Source: Corbicula japonica
Lineage: Eukaryota > Mollusca > Bivalvia > Venerida > Cyrenidae
DNA length: 64,000 bases
Assembly (NCBI GenBank): GCA_038501625.1
Contig: JAZAYU010000700.1
Coordinates: 62,001-126,000, forward strand
Reading direction: 5' to 3'
Each line of letters starts with the position of its first letter. Position 1 is the first letter of the stretch. A program made the position numbers and the translations under genes. The notes under the pieces are model-generated. The model searched no databases and had not been told where the DNA came from. It was given only the letters and a program-made list of their open reading frames with translations. Shown here piece after piece: positions 34,551 through 45,545 of the stretch.

Positions 34551-35851
34551 TGCTCGAAGCTATCGTTAGCCTAACGATGATCGTTATGTCTTCGTTAAGC
34601 CATCGTTGTTATCTGTTGTGTAACCCGAAGCATTCGTTATCGCTGAAAACGCAAGGACGTTGTCGTTATTTAACGACGACTCTGAAGCATTCGTTATATC
34701 TTCTTTAGTCATTTCGTAGTTTCTTTTTTTAGAGCGACAGAAGATATATACGGAAAGAAAAGCCTGGAAATTAAGACAATTAATACTTTCAAGGCGGGCA
34801 TGACAAATACGTATTCTTTGTGTATTTAAAGTATTAACTTTTAGAGACCATTGGAGTAAAATACGTGAATTATCACGTGATGGACATTTTAGCGCATTAC
34901 ATTTTTCTTGGGACAGAAAAATGGACCCAAAAAAATTATGTTTAGAAGACAAGAAATTATCCCTAAACATCATAACAAAGACGTAAAATTTGACTTTATC
35001 TTCCAATGGAATCGTATCGAGCCCCAAGATTTTGTTAGTGAACATTATTTTTATGCTGTTGAACAGTCCTTTCAAGGAAAGAGGGCTGTGAAAATTCTTG
35101 TGTTACCCGGTATAACTGCAGATGCCGTCAGTAGCTCATCCTTAGACCGGTCATAAGGAAAACTGTTTGGATCTTTGTGGCAAGTTAAGTCTGGACTCTG
35201 CCTCAGTTTCGGGGGCGCTGAACACGCTGACATGGGAGGAGACATAGTGTCGATACCGTCAGTAATTCCAGTGACCGCTACTTCTCCTATGATACAGACA
35301 AGCTTCTCTTCAACTAGTAGTGAGGTCTTGCAAAGAAGGATCAAACCCTTCACCTGTGACACGCATGCTTTGGTTTCGCTTAGCAGCGTTTATTTTAACA
35401 TTGCTTGCCAAGTCCTGCCACTTTCTTCTCACCACTTCCATTGATCGAAAAACTTGTGAAACGGCATTTACGTTTCTAGTCATATCCAGCCAACATTTCT
35501 TCTTTCTCACTTAATTTACCAAAAACAATGATTTTATTGACCCTACCTCATCGCACAAAACTTCGAGTTCCTCTTGTGAAAATCTTTGTTTTCCTTTCCT
35601 TTCTGCCATTTAAACGAATTCTATCCAATGATAATCATTGATACATCACATATGTTTCATATATGTCGCTTGGAACAAGTTAAACGATTACACAGTGTCG
35701 TCGTTACTAAATTTAACTAACGATGACGAGACGAATGCTTTGAGTTACCTGGCGTAACATCGTCGTTAAATTAGCTAACGCGGTTTTTATAATTATCATC
35801 GTTAACAATGCGTTATGAAACATTTAACGACAGCTTCGAGTTACTGGCCCC
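34551..35851 (-). mobile_element. Harbinger-like DNA element carrying only a Myb/SANT gene remnant
   Basis: The right end reads, inward, GGGCCAGTAACTCGAAGCTG then TCGTTA. The left end has the matching CTCGAAGCTATCGTTA at 34553-34568. Both subterminal zones are full of CGTTA/TAACG motifs (AACGATG, CGTCGTTA, AAGCATTCGT). Between them is a minus-strand Myb/SANT-like gene, the DNA-binding partner encoded by PIF/Harbinger transposons. No DDE nuclease is present in the 1.3 kb, so the element is non-autonomous. The left outermost bases are decayed, and no 3-bp target duplication could be fixed. Confidence 0.6.
35072..35609 (-). pseudogene. Myb/SANT-like DNA-binding protein (Harbinger accessory protein), frameshifted
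   Basis: The protein starts at 35609 (MAERKGKQRFSQEELEVLCD). It continues after a frame change near 35520 with CWLDMTRNVNAVSQVFRSME and VVRRKWQDLASNVKINAAKR to MRVTGEGFDP, and after another change near 35320 with EEKLVCIIGEVAVTGI. The tryptophan spacing and the RRKWQDL and TGEG blocks are those of the Myb/SANT-like domain found in Harbinger second proteins and in the host-domesticated NAIF1 family. At least two frame changes break it. It sits inside matching inverted ends, which supports a transposon gene rather than a host gene. Confidence 0.65.
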
Positions 35852-38486
35852 AGGTTCTTTTTTTTCGCTAATTGTCGAGTCCATAGCTAACTTTTAAAAT
35901 ATAAGTTAAGTAAACACTGTGTATGGAGAAAAAACATCCGATTACTTTTAATGTCCGAAATTATACGTTGACGTGGAAAATCTTTATTGAAGTAAAGAAA
36001 TAAGAGGGTTACTAGAGTTTTTTTTGTATTTTAAACAGCTTAACTACCATCGAATATTAAGAACCTTCCTCTCTATGTATCAGAACTCGGCGAATAATCC
36101 GCTCGCTTCTATCACAGTCCTTTCAAAATTTGTCAGAATAATAAAATATCTTGTTTTCGTAAACTTAAAATCTAAAAACAATGTTGAATTAGTGTATAAG
36201 AAAGTCTTATAATCAAGTAATATCGTTTTTAGTTAGAAATAAATTAGAAAAACGGTGCTGTGCCAACATAATCTTCGTAGGATATAAAGTATGTTAAGGC
36301 AGGGTTTTTGTTGTCTTTTGAATGCTTTATTTTCATAAATTCCCTACTCAAGCAGAAACGGATGTGTTAAGATTTTGGTATTAAAATCGGATTTAATCAT
36401 GGAACGACATTGGCGCGCACGGCATATTTTTGAGGATTTTTTTAATTTTCTATGATTTTTGCACGGCTCTACCTCAGTAATTTACTCTTATGCAAACTGC
36501 AGATGTGCTCGTGGAATAAATTTTTGTCTTTAACGACTAGCCGCTGGACGTGATATCGAAAATACACGTATAATTTTTTATTCAAACTTCATTTCTTTCT
36601 TGTATTGCAAATACATGTATAAGCATAAGAATGAATGTTACATTTTATTCACAGACTCTAACTGCGAATTTTATGTGATTTATCAAATGCCCATGACGAT
36701 AGATTTGGGAACGCAAGAAACAGGAAATACTAAGTTTTCCATTGATTAACAATTGACTACTTTGTTGTTTTGATTAAAATTAAACAGATAGGTCACATAC
36801 AGTGGCAAGTGTGCAGCGGTGCGAAGTTTTTTATTGGCAATACACATATTAGAATTATGAGCAAGTAATATGCGTGAAGTCCAAGTTTGACACTCAAGAC
36901 CATCACAGAGGCCGAATTTTTGTCGTCAAATGAAAAAAAAAATGCACCAAACTTGTTGTCCATTTCTTTTTGGAAACCATTAATATTGATTCGTATCCAC
37001 AAACTTCGAACCTCGAACCACCCGGGACAAAAAAAATCGGGGAAATTAGGGGGGGGGGAGGGGCGGATCGGACGAACCCCCCGGACCCCCCCCCCCCGGA
37101 TCCGCCACTGTGATATGTATTTATTACTTTTTTATGTTAACCCATGCCCTCTTTTCCTTGTTCTTTCTTTGGGTTGTGTGAAAACATGATTTTGTTAAAG
37201 AAACTGGCATTTTTTTAACTAAGAATACGTCACGCGATGTACGTAATAAACGAAAAGAAAAACGTGTAATAAAACATAAACAAATAGAATACGAAACCAT
37301 AATGGCTACTTAACTGGAACGGTCAATGGAACAAAGGACACAAGTAAACAGACATTTTTTCTAAAACACTGAAAATCATTTCTCGATATACAAGACATTT
37401 AGCGTTAATATTATTGTTAGAAATATACTATTTAAATTTACATATTTATCCTTTACATCAACATTTTGGAAAAAGATTGTTCGTGTCATTTGTGTATCCG
37501 CATGACCAACGACTTGTGTATAACTTAATTATATCAAATTATAAGCATTACAGCATAGAAGTTAGTATTAATGTTGTTGCCCACATTTACAAGAAAAGTG
37601 TTAAGAATCACTTACACGTTCTATGTCTGTCTTAAAATCAAAATAATAATATAAATGATGTTGGATGATTTTGGTGATGATAATGATGTTAAATTATGGA
37701 ATCTCATCAATTTCATTGCTCATTTTTATACTTTATACTCAGTACAGTTGCCCATTATACCCAGTACACTTATAAGCGAATATTTTATGTACCCAGTGTA
37801 CTACGCGCGTCATTTCTTGTCGCTGTAGAAGTCATTTTTTGTCTCGCCTACTAAAATTGTGAATGTGAGTACATGAGGAGTATAAGAAAACTACCGATTC
37901 AGAATTTGTATTTTTAGACGAAACTAGTAATGAAACTACTGTAAATTGATGGTACTTGGGCAACAATTTCTCCCGTTAGCAACGGTAAGATTTTATTGAA
38001 AGTTTATATTTCTTGAGTTTTTGGTTGATATCTGCCCTTTATTAAGAGAATCGCAAAATCAAACGCTGGGCAGATTATTGTCTTTCGAAATTTTCTTACT
38101 TCTGGTAACTTTTAACAATGGACTCAAAATACCATTATACCCGGTGTCCGTTCTCATACCGTGGTATAGATGTATTTAGCGGCTTTTATTGAGCTCTGAG
38201 ATGTTGGCCTGACATTTAAAAATACACCCTGTGTAATTACGATTTTCTTATTCGTACATTTTCAGTAAATAATAATGATATGAGTCAGTGGTAATTCGCT
38301 TAGTTTATCAACGGTAACGCCGTCAGGCAGACGAAAAGGCTGCAGTATGGCTTTGAAGAAACTATGAACTGATCATTAAATTATCGTAAACGTTAATTAA
38401 CAGCATGTAATGTGCTTAAATCAGTTTCAGATAATTATAAAATGAAGGATACAGTTGAGATCTGGTAATTTGGTACTACTTCTACA

Positions 38487-38487
<1 letters not shown>
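35852..38487. other. non-coding stretch with a G-run/C-run hairpin
   Basis: No gene was recognised. Near 37050-37110 a run of about 10 G, GGGGCGGATCGG, is followed by runs of C and GGATCCGCC. This is a potential hairpin and a diverged copy of a dispersed GGATCCGCCACTG-type repeat. Confidence 0.4.
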
Positions 38488-38543
<56 letters not shown>

Positions 38544-38607
38544 GAGTACGACTACGAAAACTACTACTTCGACAACGACTACGGCTACTATTACTACTAC
38601 GAAAACG

Positions 38608-38651
<44 letters not shown>

Positions 38652-38705
38652 GAAGTCGATACTACTACTACTACTACTACTACAACTACAACTACTACTA
38701 CTACA

Positions 38706-38784
<79 letters not shown>

Positions 38785-39205
38785 TCACCACCACAATCAC
38801 CACCACCACTATTACTACTGGGACTACGGCTACTACTACTTCTACTACTACTTCTACGGCTACTACTACTACTTATACTTCTACCACTTCTACTACTACT
38901 TCATCTACTACTACTTGTACTACGACTCCTACTTCTACTCCTTCTACAACTACTTCTACTACTATTACAAAAACTACTCCTATGACTACGGCTACTACTA
39001 CTATTACAATGTACTTCTACTACTACTGCTATCACGATAACTACTACTACTACGACGACTACTATTATTACTTCTACTACTTCTACGACTACTTATACTA
39101 CTTCTACTACTAACACTACGACCACGGCTACTACTACTACTACCACTACTCCAATTACAATTTTTACTCTACTACTTGTTCTACTTCTACTACTACTACG
39201 ACTAC
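38488..39205. repeat. long imperfect CTA trinucleotide microsatellite
   Basis: About 700 bases of CTA/TAC repeats, purest at about 38488-38545 and 38700-38785, with interruptions that are mostly CTA to CGA, CCA, CAA, CTT or CTG. Poly-Thr and poly-Leu open frames across it are meaningless by-products. Confidence 0.95.
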
Positions 39206-39394
39206 TTTCACCACCCTTTGTGGGGTTCAGCCGTCCATTCTGTAGCATTCATATAGACATGAATTTCACAGAAGAGAATATGGTTAACGATATCTGATGT
39301 TTTACTTATTCTATATTGTATTTGAAATATTGGGGAACCAAACTATTTAAAGTTCGACAATATTTGGATTTTTTTATTTTCGCTGCTTCAGAAA

Positions 39395-41480
39395 ACGTAT
39401 CCGGATGAGAATACTGGCAAAACTCGTCTACCTAAAGGACAGAGGATATGTTAAAACACGAGCAGCAAAAACCTTAAAAGGCACAAACTTTGCAATAAGA
39501 GCACAGTTTCTAAAAGTGATAGAAGAAAGGAGAAAGGAAAAAATCACTATACACTGAAATGAGAAAAGCAAAAGATGAAAGCAAAGAAGTGAATTTAGTG
39601 AGAGACAAAAATTATTTATTGACAATATAAGATATAACAATGAAACAGATGAAAATAAGAAATATAATGAATTAAAATACAGAAAACACAGAACACCACA
39701 GATAAAAACACATATAAAGAGAGCACAAGCAAAGTGTTCTATAACAGTAGCGGCAGACTCAATATAATAACATCATCACAAACATCAAAAACTGAAACAT
39801 TCAACAGGTTTTTACCACTGGAGAGTTTTAAAGGATCAGAAAGTGACAACTCATTTGAAACCAAGGATAGGCAGAAACAGAAGAGCTAAAGAGAGGCAAA
39901 ATCACCACTTGACAATGACATAAAAACAAAAAAGCAAAACGAAAACACTACAATTAAAATAACAGAAGATCAGAGAACTGATGGCATGGATGAATATTTG
40001 GTGGAAAAATAGGAAATAAAAGAGGGAAACATAGCACAGAATGATAAAACCCTCCAAAACATAAATATATGTTCATTAAAGTTAAAACTTTTGTACCCTG
40101 ATTTATTTCTTTTTTTAAACTGTATGATATTTTAGCAATACAAAAAACTAAACTTGATGTCATTGACACTGTAACTATTGAAAATGATAGTGCCTCTAGC
40201 TGGGGGGCGTACCTAGTGCCTCTACCTTGAGGCGTAACTAGTTTATATATTAAATAGAAAAGAAAGTTCTAGATACAGATCAGGAGGTCGAGCCTATATT
40301 GTATCAAATCAATTTGTACCATATATTGATTCAGAAGTTATTGAATCAAAAAGTAAAGAAATATTGTGGCTTAAATTTACTTGCTTTAACAATACATTTC
40401 AAAGTCCCATTTTAATTGGAAATGCATATTTATCACCAATTAGGTCAAGATATGCAGTCCCTGATCCTTAACTAGAACTGCAAAGGGAATTAAACAGATT
40501 TAGAAATGATTATTTATTATTAGCTGGAGATTTTAACTTTTGAACTGGTGACAAAGAAGATTGTATTTTATGTGATGAGTTTATAGCCATGTTTAATGTA
40601 AATGATAATATGTTTAATAAAATAGAAATATGATAGAAAAACTAGATCAATGTAGTTTCTCTTTAAACAGAAATGCCTTTGATAAAACTGTTAATGTAAT
40701 GTGTATGGTGAAGACCTACTTGATTTTTGTGAAAGAAATAATCTATTCATTTTAAATGGTAGAACTGATCCAGATAAACAATCTCAACAACTTTCTTGCA
40801 AAAACAGTAGCACGATTGACTATTTTATAGGATCTGTTGATATCTTACAGCACTATACAATGCTAAAAGTTAACGAATTTTGTAGTCTATTATCATATGT
40901 TCATAAACCAGTATGTTTAGAATTAAACCAAGCTGCCGAACTAATGAATATACAAGAACAAAAACAACCCGACGTTAACAACGAAAAATGTATGCACAAA
41001 CTTTGGGATCAATAAAGAAAAAATTCTTTCTATTCCAACATTAACTATGACATATTACAAGAAATCAATAATGACATAGATAATTTAATATTTGATCAAA
41101 ATCTCAGTAGAAAAAAATAAATGTTTGTGCATACAAAATAGAAAATATCTTCTCGATTAACTGTGAAAAAACATTTGGTAAAAACATATATCCAAAACAA
41201 CAAAAATAAAAACTAATAACTTCAAACCTTGGTTTATAAGAAACTGGCACCAACTAAGAAATAAGTATCATATCGCTAGAAAGTTATACAACAGGAATAA
41301 GACTAAAAAAAACAACAAAAAAACCCTCGAGGATTTTTACAATTTGTTTAGAGAGGTAAAGATTGACCATCCAAATAATGATGACATAGACGAAGAAATA
41401 AATATTGACCGAACTATAAACAAAATTGGTGATCTTAACCAAGAGCTTAACTATCGAATTAATGATGATGATAAAAGAGC
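39395..41480 (+). pseudogene. LINE remnant, 5' part: ORF1-like piece and apurinic-type endonuclease
   Basis: In broken frames the plus strand gives an ORF1-like tail (RKEKITIH, AKDESKEVNLVRDKLFID, near 39530-39630). From about 40060 it gives an endonuclease of the AP type: LKSKLLYPDFISFFKLYDIL, AIQKTKLDVIDT, GGRAYIVSN, NAYLSPIRS, LLLAGDFNF, then the RNNLFILNGRTD and SSTIDYFIGS segments (40701-41015). A linker follows with KPWFIRNWHQLRNKYH and ARKLYNRNK (about 41220-41300) and a tail ELNYRINDDD. This is the usual order of a non-LTR retrotransposon, and many stops and shifts show it is dead. The clade was not assigned. Confidence 0.75.
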
Positions 41481-41616
41481 CAGTCGGAAACGACTGCACG
41501 CTCGACTTTTCGAACAGTTGGATATAAAGCACATTTTAAATTGGGCTTCACTTAACCCGTGAAGTAAGACAGGAGTTTATTACACCCCAAACACACATAT
41601 GAACAAAATTTTAACG

Positions 41617-42060
41617 ATCAGTACAGTACAGGTCAATACAGTGTATAGTACAGTACAGAGTACAGTGGATGTACAGTATAGTGTACAGTAGAGTGTACAG
41701 TACAGTACAGTGTACAGTACAATACAGTGTACAGTACCGTGAACAGTACAGTACACTTACAGTACAGTGTAAGTACAATTTCATGATCAGTACAGGTCAG
41801 TAAGGTGTACAGTACAGTACAGTACAGAGTACAGTACAGTGTACAGTACAGTATACTGTACAATATATTGTACAGTACACTACAGTACAGTGTACAGCAC
41901 ACAACAGAGTACAGTAAAGTTTACAGTACTGTACACTACACTGTACAGATAAATGTACTGTACAGTACAGTACAGTATACAATACTGTACACTTTTCAAT
42001 ACTGTAACATACAGTAGGTACAGTACAATACAGTGTACAGTACAGTGTATCGTATCGTAT
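41617..42060. repeat. GTACAGTA-type microsatellite array
   Basis: Imperfect (CAGTA)n and TGTACAGTACAGTG mixtures. The motif is close to self-complementary (GTAC, TGTACA), so the strand can fold on itself. A second block lies at about 42330-42490. The Tyr/Cys/Leu-rich open frames here are artefacts. Confidence 0.9.
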
Positions 42061-42275
42061 AGTATTTAGTATAGTATATAGTATAGTATAGTATGAGTAT
42101 ATAGTATAGCATATAGTATAGTATAGTATAAAGTGTGGTATATAGAAGAGTATATAGTAAAGCATAACATAGCATAGCATAGCATAGCATAGCAAAGCAT
42201 AGCATAGCATAGTATAGTAAAGTATAGTATAGTATAGTATAGTATAGTATAGTATAGTATAGTATAGTATAGTAT
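42061..42275. repeat. TATAG/CATAG pentanucleotide array
   Basis: Blocks of TATAG, then CATAG (about 42165-42212), then TATAG again to about 42275. It is followed by TACAAGTGTTGAAAGTTTCA, the same flank that follows the second array near 43945. The two arrays therefore come from one duplicated unit. Confidence 0.9.
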
Positions 42276-42531
42276 ACAAGTGTTGAAAGTTTCAAAGCTG
42301 AAGTATACGTACGTAGTATGTAAGTTATACGGTGTACAGTACAGTACAGAGTACTGTACTTTGTACAGTTAAGTGCAGTGTACAGTGAAGAACAGTATAC
42401 AGTACATTACAGTGTACAGTACTGACCAGTGTACAGTACAGAAGGTACAATACAGTGTACAGTGCAATACAGTGTACAGTACAGTGTTTCGTATCGTATC
42501 GTATATAGTATAGTATATGGTATAGTATATA

Positions 42532-43470
42532 CGAGGGCTGTTCCTTAAATCCGCGGAATTGTGCTCTAAAACAATCATATTAATACAATTACACCAAATT
42601 TCGCGCACATACTCACTGACATGTATTGAGATTAATGTATATAGTATGAATGCTTGTTTCACTTAATCGCACATTGAGCGGTATCTATAGCAACCAATAT
42701 ATATTCACTTGAAGCGCATTGGTTTTGCAACCTTTAAAACATAATATTAAAGCTGTAAAATAGTCAGAACGTTCACAATTTTAGCGAAAATGTGTCTGAC
42801 ATTCGGTCAAAGTATGAACGTCATTTCCTGTCCGTTTAAAGACGTTGTGTTTAACGATTACCTCTCAGCAGCATTTTATCGCTTTGACTTCAGAAAAACG
42901 TTTGACGTTAACTGACGTAAGCTGAAGAAAATGAATTACGTTCCCACGTGAAATTTTGAGTTGGACTGAAACCATTGTACCAAGAAAATGCGATCGCGCA
43001 CATGACACAGAGCTGAATATAGTAAACCTGGGCTTTGATCTTCTCCCGCACCCTCCACCTCACCTGGCCCCAATGGATTTCCACCGGTTCCCGGAACTGA
43101 AGATGGATCTATGAGGCAATCGGTTCGAAACCTCAGATTAATTGCGGAAATAGTCACAGGATGATCACAACTTTATTCCCCAGTGATTGGTTCCATGTGA
43201 CATATGAACAGTGTAATCACCGGCAAAGGAAATGCGTGGCTTCAAAAGGCGAGTACGTTGAGAAAGTTTATTGCGCTCTACAGTTTGATATCGACGTGAT
43301 TCAAGTACTACTTGGTACCAATCTTTATTGTTATCTGTAATATTTTATGTTCGATGTATTGTAATGCAAATTGGCACACGTGTCGGAAAAAGTAAAGGTA
43401 TGTCACAGTATAATTGTTGATTTTATTCATATCCCTTATATTATATAAATTAAATAATTCCGCGGATTTA
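42532..43470 (+). mobile_element. mariner-like transposon relic inserted in a pentanucleotide array
   Basis: It starts CGAGGGCTGTTCCTTAAATC directly after a TA in the repeat array. The inner part of that end, AAATCCGCGGAATT, is mirrored exactly at the other end (AATTCCGCGGATTT, 43456-43469). About 15 outer bases of the right end are missing. The transposase C-terminus is readable on the plus strand: ENAIAHMT (a decayed DNARxHT block, near 42984), then LGFDLLPHPP and LAPMDFHRFPELK (about 43030-43110), and finally KCVASKGEYVEKV (about 43230-43270). At 939 bp it lacks the N-terminal half of the transposase and is inactive. Confidence 0.75.
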
Positions 43471-43945
43471 TAGTATAGTATAGTATAGTATAGTATAGTA
43501 TAGTATAGTATGGTATGGTATGGTATGGTATTTTATGGTATGGTATGGTATGGTATGGTATGGAATGGTATGGCATGGTATGGTATGGTATGGTATGGTA
43601 TGGTATGGTATGGTATGGTATGGTATAGTATAGTATAGTATAGTATAGTATAGTATAGTATAGTATAGTATGATATAATATTGTATAGTTAGGTATAGTA
43701 TGGTATGGTAAGTTATGGTATGGTATGGTATGGTATGGTATGGTATGGTATGGTATGGTATGGTATGGTACGGTACGGTACGGTACGGTACGGTACGGCA
43801 CGGCACGGCACGGCACGGCACGGTACGGTACGGTATGGTATGGTATGGTATGGTATGGTATGGTATGGCATGGCATGGCATGGCATGGCATGGCATGGCA
43901 TGGCAAAGCATAGCATAGCATAGCATAGCATGGTATAGTATACAA
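43465..43945. repeat. mosaic pentanucleotide array with blocks related by transitions
   Basis: The block order is TATAG, TATGG, TATAG, TATGG, TACGG, CACGG, TACGG, TATGG, CATGG, CATAG, then TATAG. All fit the pattern YAYRG and neighbours mostly differ by one transition. Blocks hold several to over ten identical units each. Open frames such as the poly-(Tyr-His-Thr-Ile) one are artefacts of the repeat. Confidence 0.95.
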
Positions 43946-43946
43946 G

Positions 43947-44350
43947 TGTTGAAAGTTTCAAAGCTGTAGTATACGTAGTATGGAAGTTATGAGTTTGTAC
44001 ACTAGATTGCAAGCAAACTTTAACCTGAAATTCTAAGTCGAAAAAGGGCCATAATTTGATCAAAATGAAAGTAAGAGTTATTTTTCTTAGCATATACACC
44101 CGTGATATGATGATGAACAAGTGTTGAAAGTTTTAAAGCTATAGTACAAGAAGTATGAATGTAACTAGCTTGCACGCAAACTTTAAATATAAATGTTAGG
44201 TCAAAAAGTGACATTAATTGAACAAATGGAAGTTTTTGTGCTTGGCTGACACACTCGGGATATGATAATGAACAAGTGTTGAAAGTTTCAAGTTGTAGCT
44301 ATAGTAGTTTTTAAGATACAAGTAGGTTGCACGCAAACTTTAACCAAAGC
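43947..44350. repeat. satellite units with GTGTTGAAAGTTTCAAAGCT
   Basis: The anchor occurs at about 43947, 44120 and 44276. Each unit continues with a GTAGTA...GTATG block, GCAAGCAAACTTTAA and, in the first two, AAAAAG(GG)...CATAATTTGA or a similar stretch. The last unit is truncated before the LINE resumes. Confidence 0.75.
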
Positions 44351-44414
44351 GGGTCAGCGACGCCGATGATCTAGTGAGTACAATAGCTCGACATATTCTT
44401 CGAATAGTCGAGCT

Positions 44415-45545
44415 AAAATGCGTAAAAAAATTAAAAACAATAAATGTCCTTGCATAGACACTATACTAAATGAACAAAATTTTGTCGACTACCATGTTGC
44501 CAATCTACAACTAACTTTAATATTATTCTTGATACAGGTATTTTTCCTAAGAAATGGATCCAGGGTAATATACTGCCTATTTACAAAAATGAAACTCACC
44601 TGAAGACTACCGACCGATCTCCCTCTTAGATTTCTCGGAAAACTTTTTTCTGCAATTATTAAAAATAGGTTGAATAAATATTGCGGCGCGTTAAATATTA
44701 TAAACAACTGTCAAGCAGGCTTCCGAAAAAATCATTCAACTATTGATAATCTATTCTTAATACAAGGTCTTTTTGATTTGTTAATAGTTCAAAAGAAATG
44801 AAATTATACTGTGCATTTATCGATTTTAAACAGGCTTTTGATACTGTTTGGAGACCAGGAATGTGGCATAAATTACTTCAAAATAATGTTAATGGCAAGT
44901 TTTTTAAAGTTATTAAAAATATGTATAAACATATAAAGTCATCTGTTAAAACAAATCAAGGTATGTACCAGCTTTCCCCCCAAGTCTAATCGGTGTCCGC
45001 TAAGGCGAGAACCTCTCTCCCATTCTCTTCCCTCATATTTAAATGACCTTGAAACCCACTTCTGTAATATAGATGCATATGGTATTTTATTTAATACAAC
45101 TCGATACGATCTTAGATTGTTTCAAAAAAAAATGGTGTTATTATACGCTGACGATACCGTTCTACTAGGCAATACAGCGATCGACCTACAGACAAATTTA
45201 AACTACTTTAAAGAATACTGCAGAAAATGGAAACTTACTGTCAATACTAGTAAAATAAAAATTATTATATTCGGTACTCGTGTGGGAAACTATAACTATT
45301 TATTTAAATTTAAAGGTGAACAGTTAGAAATTGTAAATGAATATAAATATCCAGGAATATAACTATTTATTTAAATTTAAAGGTGAACAGTTAGAAATTG
45401 TAAATAAATATAAATATCCAGGAATTTATTTATCCAGAACAGGTAATTGTTTAAACGCAAAAAAAAGACACATTTCACTCCAAGCAAACAAAGCAATGTT
45501 CATGTTATTGAAAAAATGCGATCGCTTGACCTAACATATGATCTT
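44415..45545 (+). pseudogene. LINE remnant, reverse transcriptase domain
   Basis: Broken frames give, in order, KNNKCPCIDTILNE, DYRPISLLRFLGKLFSAIIK, NRLNKYCGALNIINNCQAGF, RKNHSTIDNLFLIQGLFDLL, then CAFIDFKQAFDTVWRPGMWH (44810-44870, motif A with FDFKQAFD-type aspartates). Next come YLNDLETHFCNIDAYG and LLYADDTVLLGN (45130-45170, motif C with the catalytic YADD), then WKLTVNTSKIKIIIFGTR. At 45292-45425 a 67-bp segment is duplicated in tandem and shifts the frame. This is an RNA-dependent DNA polymerase of a non-LTR retrotransposon, inactive. Confidence 0.88.

Larger units (their letters stand above)
41480..44415. mobile_element. satellite-bearing insertion that splits the LINE, about 2.9 kb
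   Basis: LINE coding sequence stops near 41480 and resumes near 44415. The insertion has GCTCGACTTTTCGAA near its left end (41499-41513) and the inverted TTCGAATAGTCGAGC near its right end. Inside are GTACAGTA-type arrays, pentanucleotide arrays, a mariner relic, and about two and a half units (period about 156-173) of a satellite with GTGTTGAAAGTTTCAAAGCT. Bivalve elements with tandem-repeat cores (the pearl family) are known, and this may be a relative. That is inference. Confidence 0.6.

Noticed and set aside
34584..35075. 163-codon minus-strand open frame next to the Myb/SANT remnant
   Set aside because: It might be the 3' end of the same transposon gene, but no recognisable domain was found, and it starts within the CGTTA-rich end zone.
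38455..38985. 176-codon open frame rich in Thr and Leu
   Set aside because: It is a translation of the CTA microsatellite.
41633..42662. Tyr/Cys/Leu-rich open frames
   Set aside because: They follow the GTACA and TATAG microsatellites and have no real protein composition.
43436..43945. Open frames with Tyr-His-Thr-Ile-Pro repeats on the minus strand and Met-Val-Trp-Tyr-Gly repeats on the plus strand
   Set aside because: Artefacts of the pentanucleotide array, where a 5-base unit lacks stops in several frames.
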